Part shown: piece after piece, positions 1-9,414 of the stretch
Position numbering within the stretch: position 1 is the first letter of the stretch
Layout: each line of letters opens with the position of its first letter
Source: Mesotaenium endlicherianum
Taxonomy: Eukaryota; Streptophyta; Zygnematophyceae; Zygnematales; Mesotaeniaceae
DNA length: 64,000 nt
Reading direction: 5' to 3'
NCBI GenBank assembly: GCA_009602735.1
Contig: WELA01002119.1
Coordinates: forward strand, 315,874-379,873
Notes under the pieces: generated by a model
The model's input: the letters and a program-made list of their open reading frames with translations, nothing else
Database searches by the model: none
Told to the model about the DNA's origin: nothing
Translations under genes and position numbers: made by a program

Positions 1-1
1 C

Positions 2-268
2 AAAGGCGATACACTGTTCACAGGTCGGTTACCTGTCCAACCGGGACCGGTCCCCGCTGTCCAGGACGGCGACCCTGAGGAATATGAGGTCGATGAGATT
101 TTAGACGCTCGCTCGGTCCGTCGATCGTCTAAATATGTCATGAAATACCTCATTCGATGGAAGGGTTACGATGCCTCTGGGGACACTTGGGAATTTAAGG
201 ACCACTTGACCAATGCCAAAGGGGCGTTGAAACGGTTCCACCTTCGGGCCGCTGGAGCCCCTTCATAA
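2..268 (+). pseudogene. gypsy Pol C-terminus with chromodomain (partial)
   Basis: This is the last roughly 88 codons of a Gag-Pol polyprotein cut by the window edge. It contains the chromodomain core ([11 protein letters not shown], then [15 protein letters not shown]) that in chromoviruses sits after integrase and is thought to steer integration to histone-marked chromatin. It matches 8882-9147 of copy B almost base for base and ends at TAA 266-268. The visible part has no break; whether the rest of pol was intact is unknown. Confidence 0.85.
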
Positions 269-316
269 CTGCCATTTCAGTTGACACGGGAATGTGAGAG
301 GCAATCCTGTCTCCAT

Positions 317-330
317 TTAAGTTGGAGGGG
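317..330 (+). promoter_or_regulatory. second polypurine-tract-like copy after pol (copy A)
   Basis: TTAAGTTGGAGGGG lies 48 bases after the pol stop. The same string, TTAAGTTGGAGGG, stands immediately before the 3' LTR, where it is the plus-strand primer site. It also occurs at 9196-9209 and 34354-34367. Confidence 0.55.
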
Positions 331-657
331 AAAATATATGACAGTTTGTGAGCGAGAGCGATAAAGGGACAGTTACGTGAATCCTAAATGTCAGCATAGT
401 GACAGAGGGGACAGCCTGGCCCACATAAAGCACCTTGAGCTGAAGGAAAAAGGGCCTCGCACAACACTACATCACTTAACTCACCCTACAACAGAATCAT
501 ACGTTTATGTTTAGCGCATCGCAACTACGTCAACGTTTAGCAATCATCCTGTAAGGTAAACAGCATCGAATCCACTATACTAATACTAACATACTTCGTG
601 CAATCCCTATGACAAAGGTCCATACCCTACTAACTTGTGCCCTGGTTACATGCACGG

Positions 658-2194
658 GTGGCGCCCTCCACACAAAAGGAGGACAGAAAGCGCAAGGCGG
701 AAGAAGCCAGGAGGACAATGGAGCAATACCAGAAGGAGCTGGCGGCGACGTCTCTCACCAGGAGAGAACAGGAAAAAGAATGAAGCGGACAGACAGAAGA
801 GCTTGGCCACTTACAGGTATACGTTGGTGGGTGGCCAAAACTTCGATAACCTGAAGGAAGCATTGCTGGCAGCCCAGGAGATCAACAGGCTGGAACAGAC
901 AACACTGCTACAGAGGGAAGGAGCTGCAGCACTGGATAGGTACATCGAGACACACACTGGTGTGGTCCTCTACGAAGATTATGCCAAGATGGTGGGCTAT
1001 ACAGCGGAGCAGGCTCGGTATCTCGCACATGATTCAGAGGACAAGCCGGTCCCCATACCGGGAATAGTGGGAGATCAGAGACTCATCCGGATGGTGAGCA
1101 TGCGGCCCGATAGCTTTAAGGATACGGTATTCTACCTCACACTCCTGCCAGCTTACAATGAAGTTGAGAGAAGGAGCTGGGAGTACTTGGCCAGGGAAGC
1201 AGGACAGCAGATGTTCTCTCCCCACTGGTTCCCGTGTAAACTGAGGAAGGCTGAGCACGGACCCCAGTACTACCAGCAGCCAACAGACTGGAGGTGGATG
1301 ACCGTCACAAATAAGAAGCAGGAGTGTGACCGAGCCCAACCGGATGACTTCCACTATGGCCTAGACGGCTATCTCATCCTACCACCTCACATTGCCCCTT
1401 GGGACCCCAGGCTGAATGGATGCCTGAGCAATATGAATGCAGAGACCAAGGAACATAGGAGGAGGGGAAGAGAGTACTTCTCTAAGGGAAAGCATGCCTT
1501 TGTCAAATGGGCAAAGAATGCAGGCCGGATAGATATCAGTAGGCTGAAGGCCAAGCAACCTCCAGCGCGCCCTAAGAAAGGGAGGTCGGTAGACTACTCC
1601 ATGTCTACTAGGGAGCAGGACGACTTAGTGGACGAGACCCCTACTCTCTCCGAGGAGGAGGATGAGGAGGATGAGGAAGAAGAACAAGGCAGAGGAGAAG
1701 CATCAGCAGCAGGTACTTAGGATACCCCGGGGCAGGCAGGGGCGCTCCCTAAAGAACCACGATCAGGTATTTGAAATGTGATCCCCGTTATGGCGACAAC
1801 TGGACCCCGCGCTCGCTCCCCCAGCCCACCTGCCCAAGCAGGGGAAGAAGCTGATCTGACTGTACTGGGCAGCAGACACAGGCAGAAATCCCCAGAGGAC
1901 AGGGGTGCCAGAAGAGGGACACGCGGATGGGCCAGAGGTATGCCGGCCTCCCCCTCCGCTCAGGGGCATGTACCTCTAGCCAATGTATTTCAGCATCCTA
2001 CTGGAATGCCTGTCTATGTGGGGATCAACACCCAAGTGGTTGAAGAACAGGCTACCATCCTTCGTTCTCCTCGAGGCCCAACTTTAGAACAAACAGGGTT
2101 CTTTAAAAGGCCAGCTGAGAGGCCTAGAGGGCTGTCCAGATCTAGGTCCAGATCTCCGTCTCCTGATCCTGAAGCCCTAGGAACAACCCCTTAA
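658..2194 (+). pseudogene. ORF3 of copy A, broken
   Basis: This is a copy of the family's third reading frame (intact at 9415-11091). The start region is mutated: where the intact copy has an AG splice acceptor and ATG, this copy reads GG and GTG, so both acceptor and start are lost. About 150 bases of the coiled-coil region are missing near 770-785. The central domain then reads openly to an in-frame TAG at 1718-1720 just after the acidic stretch, and a TGA follows near 1772. The RS-rich tail is open again to the TAA at 2194. The product is unlikely to be made. Its function is unknown in any case. Confidence 0.85.
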
Positions 2195-2307
2195 GGTGAC
2201 AGGCTGAGAAGACAGTCAGTAGGGGAGGCTGGGCAGGGTCAGTTCCTTTATTTAAGGCTTTGGCAGTTTAATGTTGTCGAGGCGACAACAAGTTAAGTTG
2301 GAGGGAT

Positions 2308-3028
2308 TGTAATGAATCAGTATATTAGTGGATATAATATTCATTTAAATATAATAGTTAATTAAGTTCAGCCTGCTGAACTTTAAGTTAATAGTCAGTC
2401 TGCTGGACTTTACATAATTATCAGTTTAATGACTCAGCCGGAAGCAGCAGGCTGAAGTCCATATAAGTCAGCTTGCTGACCCATTCTTTGACAGCCAGCT
2501 GACTTCCGTACTCGGTAGCAGCGAACTGCCTTGACATACACCTAAGTACGATATGCTAGATGAATGGCCAGATGACATCCCTATGATGGATGGCTATTCG
2601 GGATGATGGGAGATGGCGGTGGATTTGGTTAACCGAGGTCCTACCAACGTGGTTAACTCCCGGGTAGGCGGTGCCATCGCACTGACCGTTGAACAGTAAA
2701 CTCATTCCATGTACATATGCTAGGCATTGCTCTCGAGTTCGGCATTCGGAAACGAGGCCAACTCTCTTGTACAGCTTACTGAGAGAGATCTGAATCCAAG
2801 GCGAGAAGCCATTGATACGCACTGTCTTCTAACCTTGCTTATGTATGAGTTTACTGATTTGCATCATTGATGCTAGTTTACTCGCATTTGACTTACGAGT
2901 ATTATTCACTGCTAGTGTATTGTCCTTTGCCGTTTAACCAGTTAACGGAAATTGCCATCAAGATTACTTGCTGATATAAAGATCTTCATTAATTGTTAAT
3001 CGCTTATTTGGTAAGTCGATTCATTCCA
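2308..3028 (+). repeat. 3' LTR of copy A
   Basis: A 721-bp LTR starting TGTAATGAATC and ending TTCATTCCA, preceded by the polypurine tract AAGTTGGAGGGAT. It has the U3 cluster of CAGC-NN-GCTG dyads (from 2366) and a CATATAAG box. The end CCA replaces the TCA seen in most copies. Confidence 0.95.
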
Positions 3029-3103
3029 AGGAAGAAGGCTGAAGCTGACAGGCAAAAGAGCTTGGCCACTTACAGATATACGGTGGTGGGTGGCCAAACC
3101 TTT
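3029..3103 (+). pseudogene. ORF3 fragment of the older host copy (left piece)
   Basis: These 75 bases encode the end of the coiled coil and the first residues of the central domain (ADRQKSLATYRYT region). They are all that separates the 3' LTR of copy A from the 5' LTR of copy B. The reading continues at 11924, after copy B, and CCTTT is present on both sides (3099-3103 and 11924-11928). Confidence 0.9.
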
Positions 3104-3849
3104 TGTAATGAATCAGTATATTAGTAGATATATTATTCATTTAAATAAAAATAGTTAATTTAGTTCAGCCTGCTGAACTTTAGTTAGTAGTCAGTCTGCT
3201 GAACTTTAGTTAATAATCAGTCTGCTGGACTTTACATAATTATCAGTTTAATGACTCGGCCAAAAGCAGCAGGCTGAAATCAACTTAAGTCAGCTTGCTG
3301 ACACATTCTTTGACAGCCAGCTGACTTCCGTGCTCGGTAGCAGCGAACTGCCTTGATATGCATCTAAGTACCACCTGCTAGATGAATGGCCAGATGACAT
3401 CCCCATGATGGATGGCTATTCGGGATGATGGGAGATGGCGGTGGATTTGGTTAACCGAGGTCCTACCAACGTGGTTAACTCCCGGGTAGGCGGTGCCATC
3501 GCACTGACCGTTGAACAGTAAACTCATTCCATGTACATATGCTAGGCATTGCTCTCGAGTTCGGCATTCGGAAACGAGGCCAACTCTCTTGTACAGCTTA
3601 CTGAGAGAGATCTGAATCCAAGGCGAGAAGCCATTGATACGCACTGTCTTCTAACCTTGCTTATGTATGAGTTTACTGATTTGCATCATTGATGCTAGTT
3701 TACTCGCATTTGACTTACGAGTATTATTCCCTGCTAGTGTATTGTCCTTTGCCGTTTAACTAGTTAACGGAAATACCATAAAGATTACTTGCTGATATAA
3801 AGATCTTTATTAATTGTTAATCGCCTATTTGGTAAGTCGATTCATTTCA
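3104..3849 (+). repeat. 5' LTR of copy B
   Basis: A 746-bp LTR, TGTAATG to TTCATTTCA. It is longer than its partner at 11205-11923 because one 27-bp unit carrying an AGTCAGTCTGCTG motif is duplicated in U3. A TATAAAG box lies at 3796-3802, which would place the RNA start close to 3825-3832. That start is inferred from the box only. Confidence 0.95.
3831..3837 (+). promoter_or_regulatory. candidate 5' splice site in the LTR
   Basis: G|GTAAGT is a strong donor consensus 13 bases before the primer site, and G|GTAAGT is present in all eight LTRs. Paired with the acceptor at 9411-9413 it would make an ORF3 mRNA whose first AUG is that of ORF3. A caveat is that the TATA-like box predicts transcription starting very near this point. 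A second donor-like site is the gag start itself (ATG|GTAAGG, 3884-3892). Confidence 0.4.
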
Positions 3850-3850
3850 G

Positions 3851-3862
3851 TGGTATCGGAGC
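3851..3862 (+). promoter_or_regulatory. primer binding site, initiator tRNA-Met
   Basis: TGGTATCGGAGC follows the LTR end with one spacer base. It is complementary to the 3' end of plant-type initiator tRNA-Met, the usual primer of plant Ty3/gypsy and copia elements. The same site is at 29002 and 40304, and inverted at 54154-54165. Confidence 0.9.
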
Positions 3863-3883
3863 AGTTATCACAGTCTTCTTTGT

Positions 3884-5362
3884 ATGGTAAGGACAAGGTC
3901 TCAAACTAGCAACTCCCGAGACATGGAGAACCAGGATAACGAGAATGTCGAAAACCAGGCGGAAAGCCATGTAGCGGGAAACCGTACCTATTCGGAAGCA
4001 GTAGCGGATACTGCAGCTAGGGAGGCAGCAGATGAGGCAGCTGCTATTGCCTCAGTCGCAGCTCAGCAAGCTGAGGAGGAGATAGCCAGACTAGAAGCTG
4101 AACAAGTAGCAAAGGCCGCTGAAGATATACAAAGGAGGGAAGGACAGCCAGCTGACGAGCGCACTGTTGAAGAACTTATGGCATCAAGGGCCAATGTTCT
4201 GAACCCACCTCCTGCCGTACAACTCAATGTACCCCTAGGTCAAATACGTGACCGGCTGAATGCGGCAGGAATTGCTGCTGCAGGAGCAAGAGGGATTGTT
4301 GAGGACACTACTCAGCGAGTAGATGCCAATGCTGCTGCTGCATTTGCTAATCTACCACCCCAAAATGTAGACTTGGGAGCATTGTTCGTTCAGATGCAGT
4401 CGCAAATGGCGACCATGTATCAGTCCCAGCAGGAGGACAAAAGAATCATAATGTCCCTACTCCGGGACAGAGACCAACTGGGGTCTCACACCACTAGTGG
4501 TGGTGGCCGAGGGCCTAGTAAGCCCAAGCCGAAACCTCCCCAGGACTATGATCCTGAGGGAAACAGAAAATATTACCTGATCAAGTTTCTCGCGGATGTT
4601 GAGCAGTGGCTGGAGAACTACCCAGAACTGCAAGATTACGAGAAGGTCAGGCACACCGGTGCGCTACTGAAAGGCAGTGCCGCAGACTGGTGGCTTTACT
4701 GGAAGGAAGAGCGTAAGGCTCGGCAACTCGGTGACCCTACGTGGGTAGAGTTTGTCGAGAAGTTGCATGAGAAGTTTGATGTCATCAACCAGCAGGAGAA
4801 AGCTATCTATGCGATGATCTCCCTGACACTGAAGCAGACCACTTCAGTTGCTGAGTTTGCTCAAAAGTTCCAAGAGAACATGATGAAGCAGCCTGATTTG
4901 CCAGAACGGTATAGGATAGCATACTTCAGGTATGGCTTGAAATCCGAGGTCTCTGGTCATTTTGCTGAGAAAAAGTATGAGAAACTGGCTGACTTGATCC
5001 AGGATGCTGACGCCTGGGATCAGCAGCAGTTCAATCACAAGCGCCAGAGTAACGCTTTGGTGTCTAAGATTGTCAAAAAGCCCCACGGTTCCTACAATGC
5101 AGTTGAAGGAGACCAGGCTGAGGATAATCAGGGTGATGAATATGAGTATGAGTACAATGCTATTCAGTCTAGAGGTAGAGGTGGTCCCTCTCGAGGTGGC
5201 TATGGAAGGGGTGGTGGTAGGACTAAGCCGAGACCAGCCTCAGCAAAATCTACTTGCTACCATTGTCAGCAGAAAGTCCATTACAGAGAACAGTGTCCGA
5301 TTAGGCACCTGCCTAAGGTCGAGAGAAAAGACCAGCCTTTAAAAGACAGCAACAGTCAGTAA
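3884..5362 (+). CDS. gag: Gag of copy B
   Basis: This 492-residue structural protein forms the virus-like particle and packages the RNA. The start is the first ATG after the primer site. The N-terminal 150 residues are rich in Ala, Glu and Gln and probably helical or coiled-coil. The conserved retrotransposon Gag core lies around residues 220-380 and includes the [10 protein letters not shown] motif. A Gly/Arg-rich stretch ([10 protein letters not shown]) precedes one CCHC zinc knuckle, C-x2-C-x4-H-x4-C, at about 458-471. In this copy the usual Gly of the knuckle is Val (copy C has QKGHYREQC). The frame ends 16 bases after a −1 slippery heptamer that leads into pol. Confidence 0.95.
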   Translation: MVRTRSQTSNSRDMENQDNENVENQAESHVAGNRTYSEAVADTAAREAADEAAAIASVAAQQAEEEIARLEAEQVAKAAEDIQRREGQPADERTVEELMASRANVLNPPPAVQLNVPLGQIRDRLNAAGIAAAGARGIVEDTTQRVDANAAAAFANLPPQNVDLGALFVQMQSQMATMYQSQQEDKRIIMSLLRDRDQLGSHTTSGGGRGPSKPKPKPPQDYDPEGNRKYYLIKFLADVEQWLENYPELQDYEKVRHTGALLKGSAADWWLYWKEERKARQLGDPTWVEFVEKLHEKFDVINQQEKAIYAMISLTLKQTTSVAEFAQKFQENMMKQPDLPERYRIAYFRYGLKSEVSGHFAEKKYEKLADLIQDADAWDQQQFNHKRQSNALVSKIVKKPHGSYNAVEGDQAEDNQGDEYEYEYNAIQSRGRGGPSRGGYGRGGGRTKPRPASAKSTCYHCQQKVHYREQCPIRHLPKVERKDQPLKDSNSQ

Positions 5363-5378
5363 TCCAGTCTACTGACTG
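5338..5378 (+). promoter_or_regulatory. −1 ribosomal frameshift signal, gag to pol
   Basis: The heptamer T TTA AAA (5338-5344) is in the gag frame and fits X-XXY-YYZ. Eight bases later comes a perfect 9-bp stem, CAGTCAGTA (5353-5361) with TACTGACTG (5370-5378), around an 8-base loop. Slipping −1 enters the pol frame, which is open through this point and passes the gag TAA at 5360-5362. The signal is also present at 30489-30529 and 41799-41839. Confidence 0.8.
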
Positions 5379-5430
5379 TGAGGATGCTAGAGATAGTGAG
5401 TCGTCACTAGCTGCCCTCGTAGCAGGTATT

Positions 5431-8400
5431 ATGGGTCCTGCTGAACTGGATTCACTATGCATGCCTGACAAACAGATAAAGGAGACCATCAGTAATATAG
5501 ACGTCCAGAGAGTGCACACTCTGGATGCTCTTGTTCCACCTGATGTCCAACATTTCTTTGCTACGTCAGGAGAACAATGCGAAAGTCAGGAAAAGACAGT
5601 CCCCCCTATCCTACTGCATTGCATGATTGCAGGTAGGAAGGTGAGGGCATTTGTTGACGGAGGGGCGTCACATACTTTTATCCACAAGGACTTAGTTAAG
5701 CGGCTAAGGCTGCCTACTGTCACCCAAGGGAATAGAAAAATATTCCTTGGAGATGCCTCAAGTATCCCGGGAGGAGTTATAACCAAGCCTATTGAGGTCC
5801 AGTTAGGTTCTGGCATTGCAGTTCTAACTGAAACGCTTACATTTGAGGTACTCAACACTGGCTTTTATGATCTCGTGCTAGGCAGGTCCTGGCTTAATAG
5901 ACATCAAGCTGAAGTGTGTTGGAGCAGAGGTACAGTTAAAGTGAGAGGAGCCAGTGATGGGCAGACTGACTTGGCACCCACCAGTGCTCTTCCTCTTGTC
6001 CTGTGTGGATGGCAAATGAAGGAAAAGAAGAGGCTTCCAGAAGGATGCAAGTTGCTGAATGCAATGGAGTTCGTCAAAAGCTGGAACCAGAAGGAAGACA
6101 GAATGTTCTGTCTGCTGCTAAGAGAGGTACCTCCTCAACCTGAAGAAGTGGTTGAGAAAAAGGTAAGCCCTCCGGAGCACCCTACTGCTGCAAAAATTGT
6201 TGCTCAGTACACTGATGTGTTTAACATGCCTCCAGGACTACCCCCTAAAAGGGAAGTAGATCATAGGATTGATCTATTACCTGGTAGCCAGCCACCCTGG
6301 CAACGCACTTATGGCTTGTCTTATTTGGAGAGCGAGGAGTTGAAAACACAGATTGCAGAGCTGGAGGAAAATGGTTACATTTCTCCCAGTAAATCACCGT
6401 ACGGCGCACCTATCCTATTTGTTAAGAAAAAGGATGGCAGTATGCGGATGTGTGTGGATTACAGAGCCCTGAACAGAATTACAGTAAAGAACAAGTATGC
6501 TTTACCCAGAATCGAGGACTTGCTTGATACCCTGTCTGGCGCTAAGGTGTTCAGTAAGATAGATCTCAAGAGTGGTTATCATCAAATCAGAATTGCTGAG
6601 GGGGATGAACACAAGACTGCTTTCCGCACACGTTATGGACACTATGAGTTCAACGTGATGCCATTTGGACTGACTAATGCTCCTGCTACCTTTATGGGTG
6701 CTATGAATGACATTTTCAGACCTTATTTGGATAAGTTTGTGCAAGTTTTCCTGGATGATATTTTAATTTTCTCTAAAGATGAAGCTCAGCACACTGAACA
6801 CTTAAAGAAAGTGCTGGACACTCTGCGGAAAAATCACTTGTATGCTAAAATGAGCAAGTGTGATTTCTTTAAGGAAAGTATTGAATTCTTAGGCCACGTT
6901 GTCAGTAAAGAGGGCATCAGTGTGGATCCTAAGAAAGTCCAGACCATAAGGGACTGGCCAGTACCACAGTCTGTCTCTGAAGTTAGATCCTTCCTCGGGT
7001 TGGCTAACTACTATAGGAGATTTATTGAGAATTATTCCACAAAGGCCAGTAAACTGACTGACCTTACTAAGAAAGACATCGGGTATGTGTGGGGGGAAGA
7101 GCAGCAGGCTGCCTTCCAGACCCTTAAAGATGCCCTTTGTTCTGCCCCAGTGCTAGCCGTGTATGACCCCAGCAAACCGGTGCAGGTGGTTACTGATGCC
7201 TCTGATTTTGCCATGGGTGCTATTTTGTTGCAGCCTGCTGACAAAACCACAAAGGATGGTAAGGTACGGCAGGAGTGGCATCCTGTGTTGTATGAGTCTA
7301 TGAAATTTAATCCAGCGGAGATTAATTACTCAGTGCATGATAAAGAGCTGCTAGCTATCATTCATGTACTCAAACAGTGGAGAGCATACTTACATGGTAA
7401 AGCTTTTAAGGTGATTACAGATCATCTAGCTCTGACCCACTTTCAGAAGAAGTCCAAGCTGTCGAGGAGGGAGAACCGCTGGAGCCAGATGCTGGAGCAG
7501 TTCCAAGTCCAGATCGACTACAAACCAGGGAAGTTGAATCCTGCTGATGCACTCTCTAGAAGACCTGACTTGCAAGAAAGGAACTTTAGTCAGCATGCTG
7601 TAGATAAAGTCCTGTGTGCACTCACTTCACTAAAGGTGAAAAAGTCCTTCCTTGAACAACTTAGGAAAGCCTACCTTTCTGACCCAACATTTGAGCCCAG
7701 CCCCACTACTGGTGTGTGTCGTGCTACTGCACTCGGGTATAAGCTCAAGGGAGGGGTCTGGGTGACTGAAACCACTTCAGGCAGGCTGAAGCTGGTCATT
7801 CCTAATAACTTGGAAATAAGGTCTCTCTTACTGAGTCAAGCTCATGACAGTCTCCTGGGTGGACATTTGGGGCAGGCCAAAACTGTTGGCAAACTGGCAA
7901 AACATTATCATTGGGAGGGGTTACCCCGGGAGGTCTTGAAATATGTCAAGTCCTGTGACCAGTGTCAGAGAAATAAGTCTCGGCACACACCACCCGGAGG
8001 TCTCTTGCAACCGCTACCCATCCCAGCGGGACGCTGGGAAACTATATCCATGGACTGGGTGGTCTCACTACCAAGAACTGCCAACGGGCATGATTCAATA
8101 CTGGTAGTCGTGGATAAACTGACAAAAATGGTCATTTTTATCCCCACAACTGTCAAAGTGACTGCACTCGAAACAGCGAGACAGTTTTACAACCATGTAG
8201 TATGCCAACATGGGCTCCCTTCTAATATCATCTCAGACAGAGACTCAAAATTCACCTCTAAGTTCTGGAGAGCTTTAATGGGGTTAATGGGAGTCAAACA
8301 GCTGCTCAGCACAGCAAACCACCCTCAGACTGATGGGCAGACTGAAAGAACTAACCGAGTTCTGCAGGAGGTGCTGAGAGCATATATTAACCAAAAACAA

Positions 8401-9147
8401 GATAATTGGGATGACCTGTTGCCTCAAATTCAGTTTGCGGTCAACAGTGCGGTGCACGCGTCAACGGGCAAAACTCCTTTTGAACTCAGCCTGGGTAGAG
8501 TCCCTAAGTCTCCTCTAGATGTGCTAGGGGAATCTTTAACTCACCCTGAAGGGATTGACAACCCGGTCTCCCTCCAGTTAACTCAGGAGTTTGCTGACAC
8601 CCTGTCAGAAGTCCAACGAAACTTGCACACGGCCCAAGAAAACCAACAAAAATACGCTAATCAACACCGTCGGGAACTGACATTTTCCAAGGGGGATTTA
8701 GTCAAACTGCATTCTCAGCACCTGTACCTCCCTGGTGTGGTCAAGAAAAAGCTTGGCCCTGTCTGGGTCGGTCCATATTCGGTGGTCCGTCGTGTCGGTC
8801 AGAATGCTTACAAACTGAACATGTCAGCTGAATACAAGGGGCACCCGGTCTTTAATGTCTCCTTCCTGGAACCGTACATCAAAGGTGATACACTGTTCAC
8901 AGGTCGGTTCCCTGTCCAACCGGGACCGGTCCCCGCTGTCCGGGACGGCGACCCTGAGGAATATGAGGTCGATGAGATTTTAGACGCTCGCTCGGTCCGT
9001 CGATCGTCTAAATATGTCATGAAATACCTCATTCGATGGAAGGGTTACGATGCCTCTGGGGACACTTGGGAGTTTAAGGACCACTTGACCAATGCCAAAG
9101 GGGCGTTGACACGGTTCCACCTTCGGGCCGCTGGAGTCCCTCCATAA
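5431..9147 (+). CDS. pol: Pol of copy B: protease, RT, RNase H, integrase, chromodomain
   Basis: This is the replication polyprotein, 1238 residues from the first ATG. The frame is open further upstream and is probably entered by −1 frameshift from gag. Domains in order: aspartic protease (FVDGGAS, Asp near residue 76), reverse transcriptase ([13 protein letters not shown]; catalytic FLDD near residue 440), RNase H (VVTDAS, KELLAI, ITDH), integrase zinc finger (H-H-C-C, ending KSCDQC), the integrase core DDE ([21 protein letters not shown]) and a C-terminal chromodomain ([15 protein letters not shown]). This order defines a Ty3/gypsy chromovirus. No stop or frameshift was found. Length is normal for the family. 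Confidence 0.95.
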   Translation: MGPAELDSLCMPDKQIKETISNIDVQRVHTLDALVPPDVQHFFATSGEQCESQEKTVPPILLHCMIAGRKVRAFVDGGASHTFIHKDLVKRLRLPTVTQGNRKIFLGDASSIPGGVITKPIEVQLGSGIAVLTETLTFEVLNTGFYDLVLGRSWLNRHQAEVCWSRGTVKVRGASDGQTDLAPTSALPLVLCGWQMKEKKRLPEGCKLLNAMEFVKSWNQKEDRMFCLLLREVPPQPEEVVEKKVSPPEHPTAAKIVAQYTDVFNMPPGLPPKREVDHRIDLLPGSQPPWQRTYGLSYLESEELKTQIAELEENGYISPSKSPYGAPILFVKKKDGSMRMCVDYRALNRITVKNKYALPRIEDLLDTLSGAKVFSKIDLKSGYHQIRIAEGDEHKTAFRTRYGHYEFNVMPFGLTNAPATFMGAMNDIFRPYLDKFVQVFLDDILIFSKDEAQHTEHLKKVLDTLRKNHLYAKMSKCDFFKESIEFLGHVVSKEGISVDPKKVQTIRDWPVPQSVSEVRSFLGLANYYRRFIENYSTKASKLTDLTKKDIGYVWGEEQQAAFQTLKDALCSAPVLAVYDPSKPVQVVTDASDFAMGAILLQPADKTTKDGKVRQEWHPVLYESMKFNPAEINYSVHDKELLAIIHVLKQWRAYLHGKAFKVITDHLALTHFQKKSKLSRRENRWSQMLEQFQVQIDYKPGKLNPADALSRRPDLQERNFSQHAVDKVLCALTSLKVKKSFLEQLRKAYLSDPTFEPSPTTGVCRATALGYKLKGGVWVTETTSGRLKLVIPNNLEIRSLLLSQAHDSLLGGHLGQAKTVGKLAKHYHWEGLPREVLKYVKSCDQCQRNKSRHTPPGGLLQPLPIPAGRWETISMDWVVSLPRTANGHDSILVVVDKLTKMVIFIPTTVKVTALETARQFYNHVVCQHGLPSNIISDRDSKFTSKFWRALMGLMGVKQLLSTANHPQTDGQTERTNRVLQEVLRAYINQKQDNWDDLLPQIQFAVNSAVHASTGKTPFELSLGRVPKSPLDVLGESLTHPEGIDNPVSLQLTQEFADTLSEVQRNLHTAQENQQKYANQHRRELTFSKGDLVKLHSQHLYLPGVVKKKLGPVWVGPYSVVRRVGQNAYKLNMSAEYKGHPVFNVSFLEPYIKGDTLFTGRFPVQPGPVPAVRDGDPEEYEVDEILDARSVRRSSKYVMKYLIRWKGYDASGDTWEFKDHLTNAKGALTRFHLRAAGVPP

Positions 9148-9195
9148 CTGTCATTTCAGTTGACACGGGAAGGTGACAGGCGGTCCTGTCTCCAT

Positions 9196-9209
9196 TTAAG
9201 TTGGAGGGG
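9196..9209 (+). promoter_or_regulatory. second polypurine-tract-like copy after pol (copy B)
   Basis: TTAAGTTGGAGGGG, 48 bases after the pol stop, nearly repeats the true tract at 11190-11204. It could prime plus-strand DNA internally, or it may mark where ORF3 was added to an ancestor that ended here. Confidence 0.55.
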
Positions 9210-9383
9210 AAAATATATGACAGTTAGTGAGCGAGAGCGATAAAAACACACTCATACGTTTATGTGTAGCGCATCGCAACTACGTCAACTTTTAGCAATC
9301 ATCCTGTAAGGTAAACAGCAGCGAAGCCACTATACTAAATACTAACATACTTCCTGCAATCCCTATGACAAAGGTCCATATCC

Positions 9384-9413
9384 TACTAACTTGTGCCCTG
9401 GTTACATGTGCAG
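9384..9413 (+). promoter_or_regulatory. branch point and 3' splice site before ORF3
   Basis: TACTAAC (9384-9390), a perfect branch-point consensus, is followed 24 bases after its A by CAG (9411-9413). The next bases are G and the ATG of ORF3. The arrangement recurs at 34665-34694 and, in the diverged copy D, as CACTAAC at 45421-45427 with CAG at 45449-45451. ORF3 is therefore probably translated from a spliced RNA, as env is in retroviruses. Confidence 0.55.
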
Positions 9414-9414
9414 G

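Larger units (their letters stand above)
1..3028 (+). mobile_element. Ty3/gypsy chromovirus copy A, 3' part
   Basis: The window opens inside the chromodomain end of pol of the same family as copies B, C and D. It continues through the post-pol leader and a damaged ORF3 to a complete 3' LTR. The LTR is followed directly by older ORF3 sequence of another copy, so copy A was inserted into that ORF3. Its target duplication cannot be checked because the 5' end is outside the window. Sequence is nearly identical to copies B and C, so insertion was fairly recent, but ORF3 is already broken. Confidence 0.9.

Noticed and set aside
635-860. Apparent N-terminal protein rich in Arg and Lys at the start of ORF3 in copies A, B and C (alternative phase)
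   Set aside because: It is the coiled-coil coding sequence read in the wrong phase. The true phase is fixed by copy B and by the diverged copy D.
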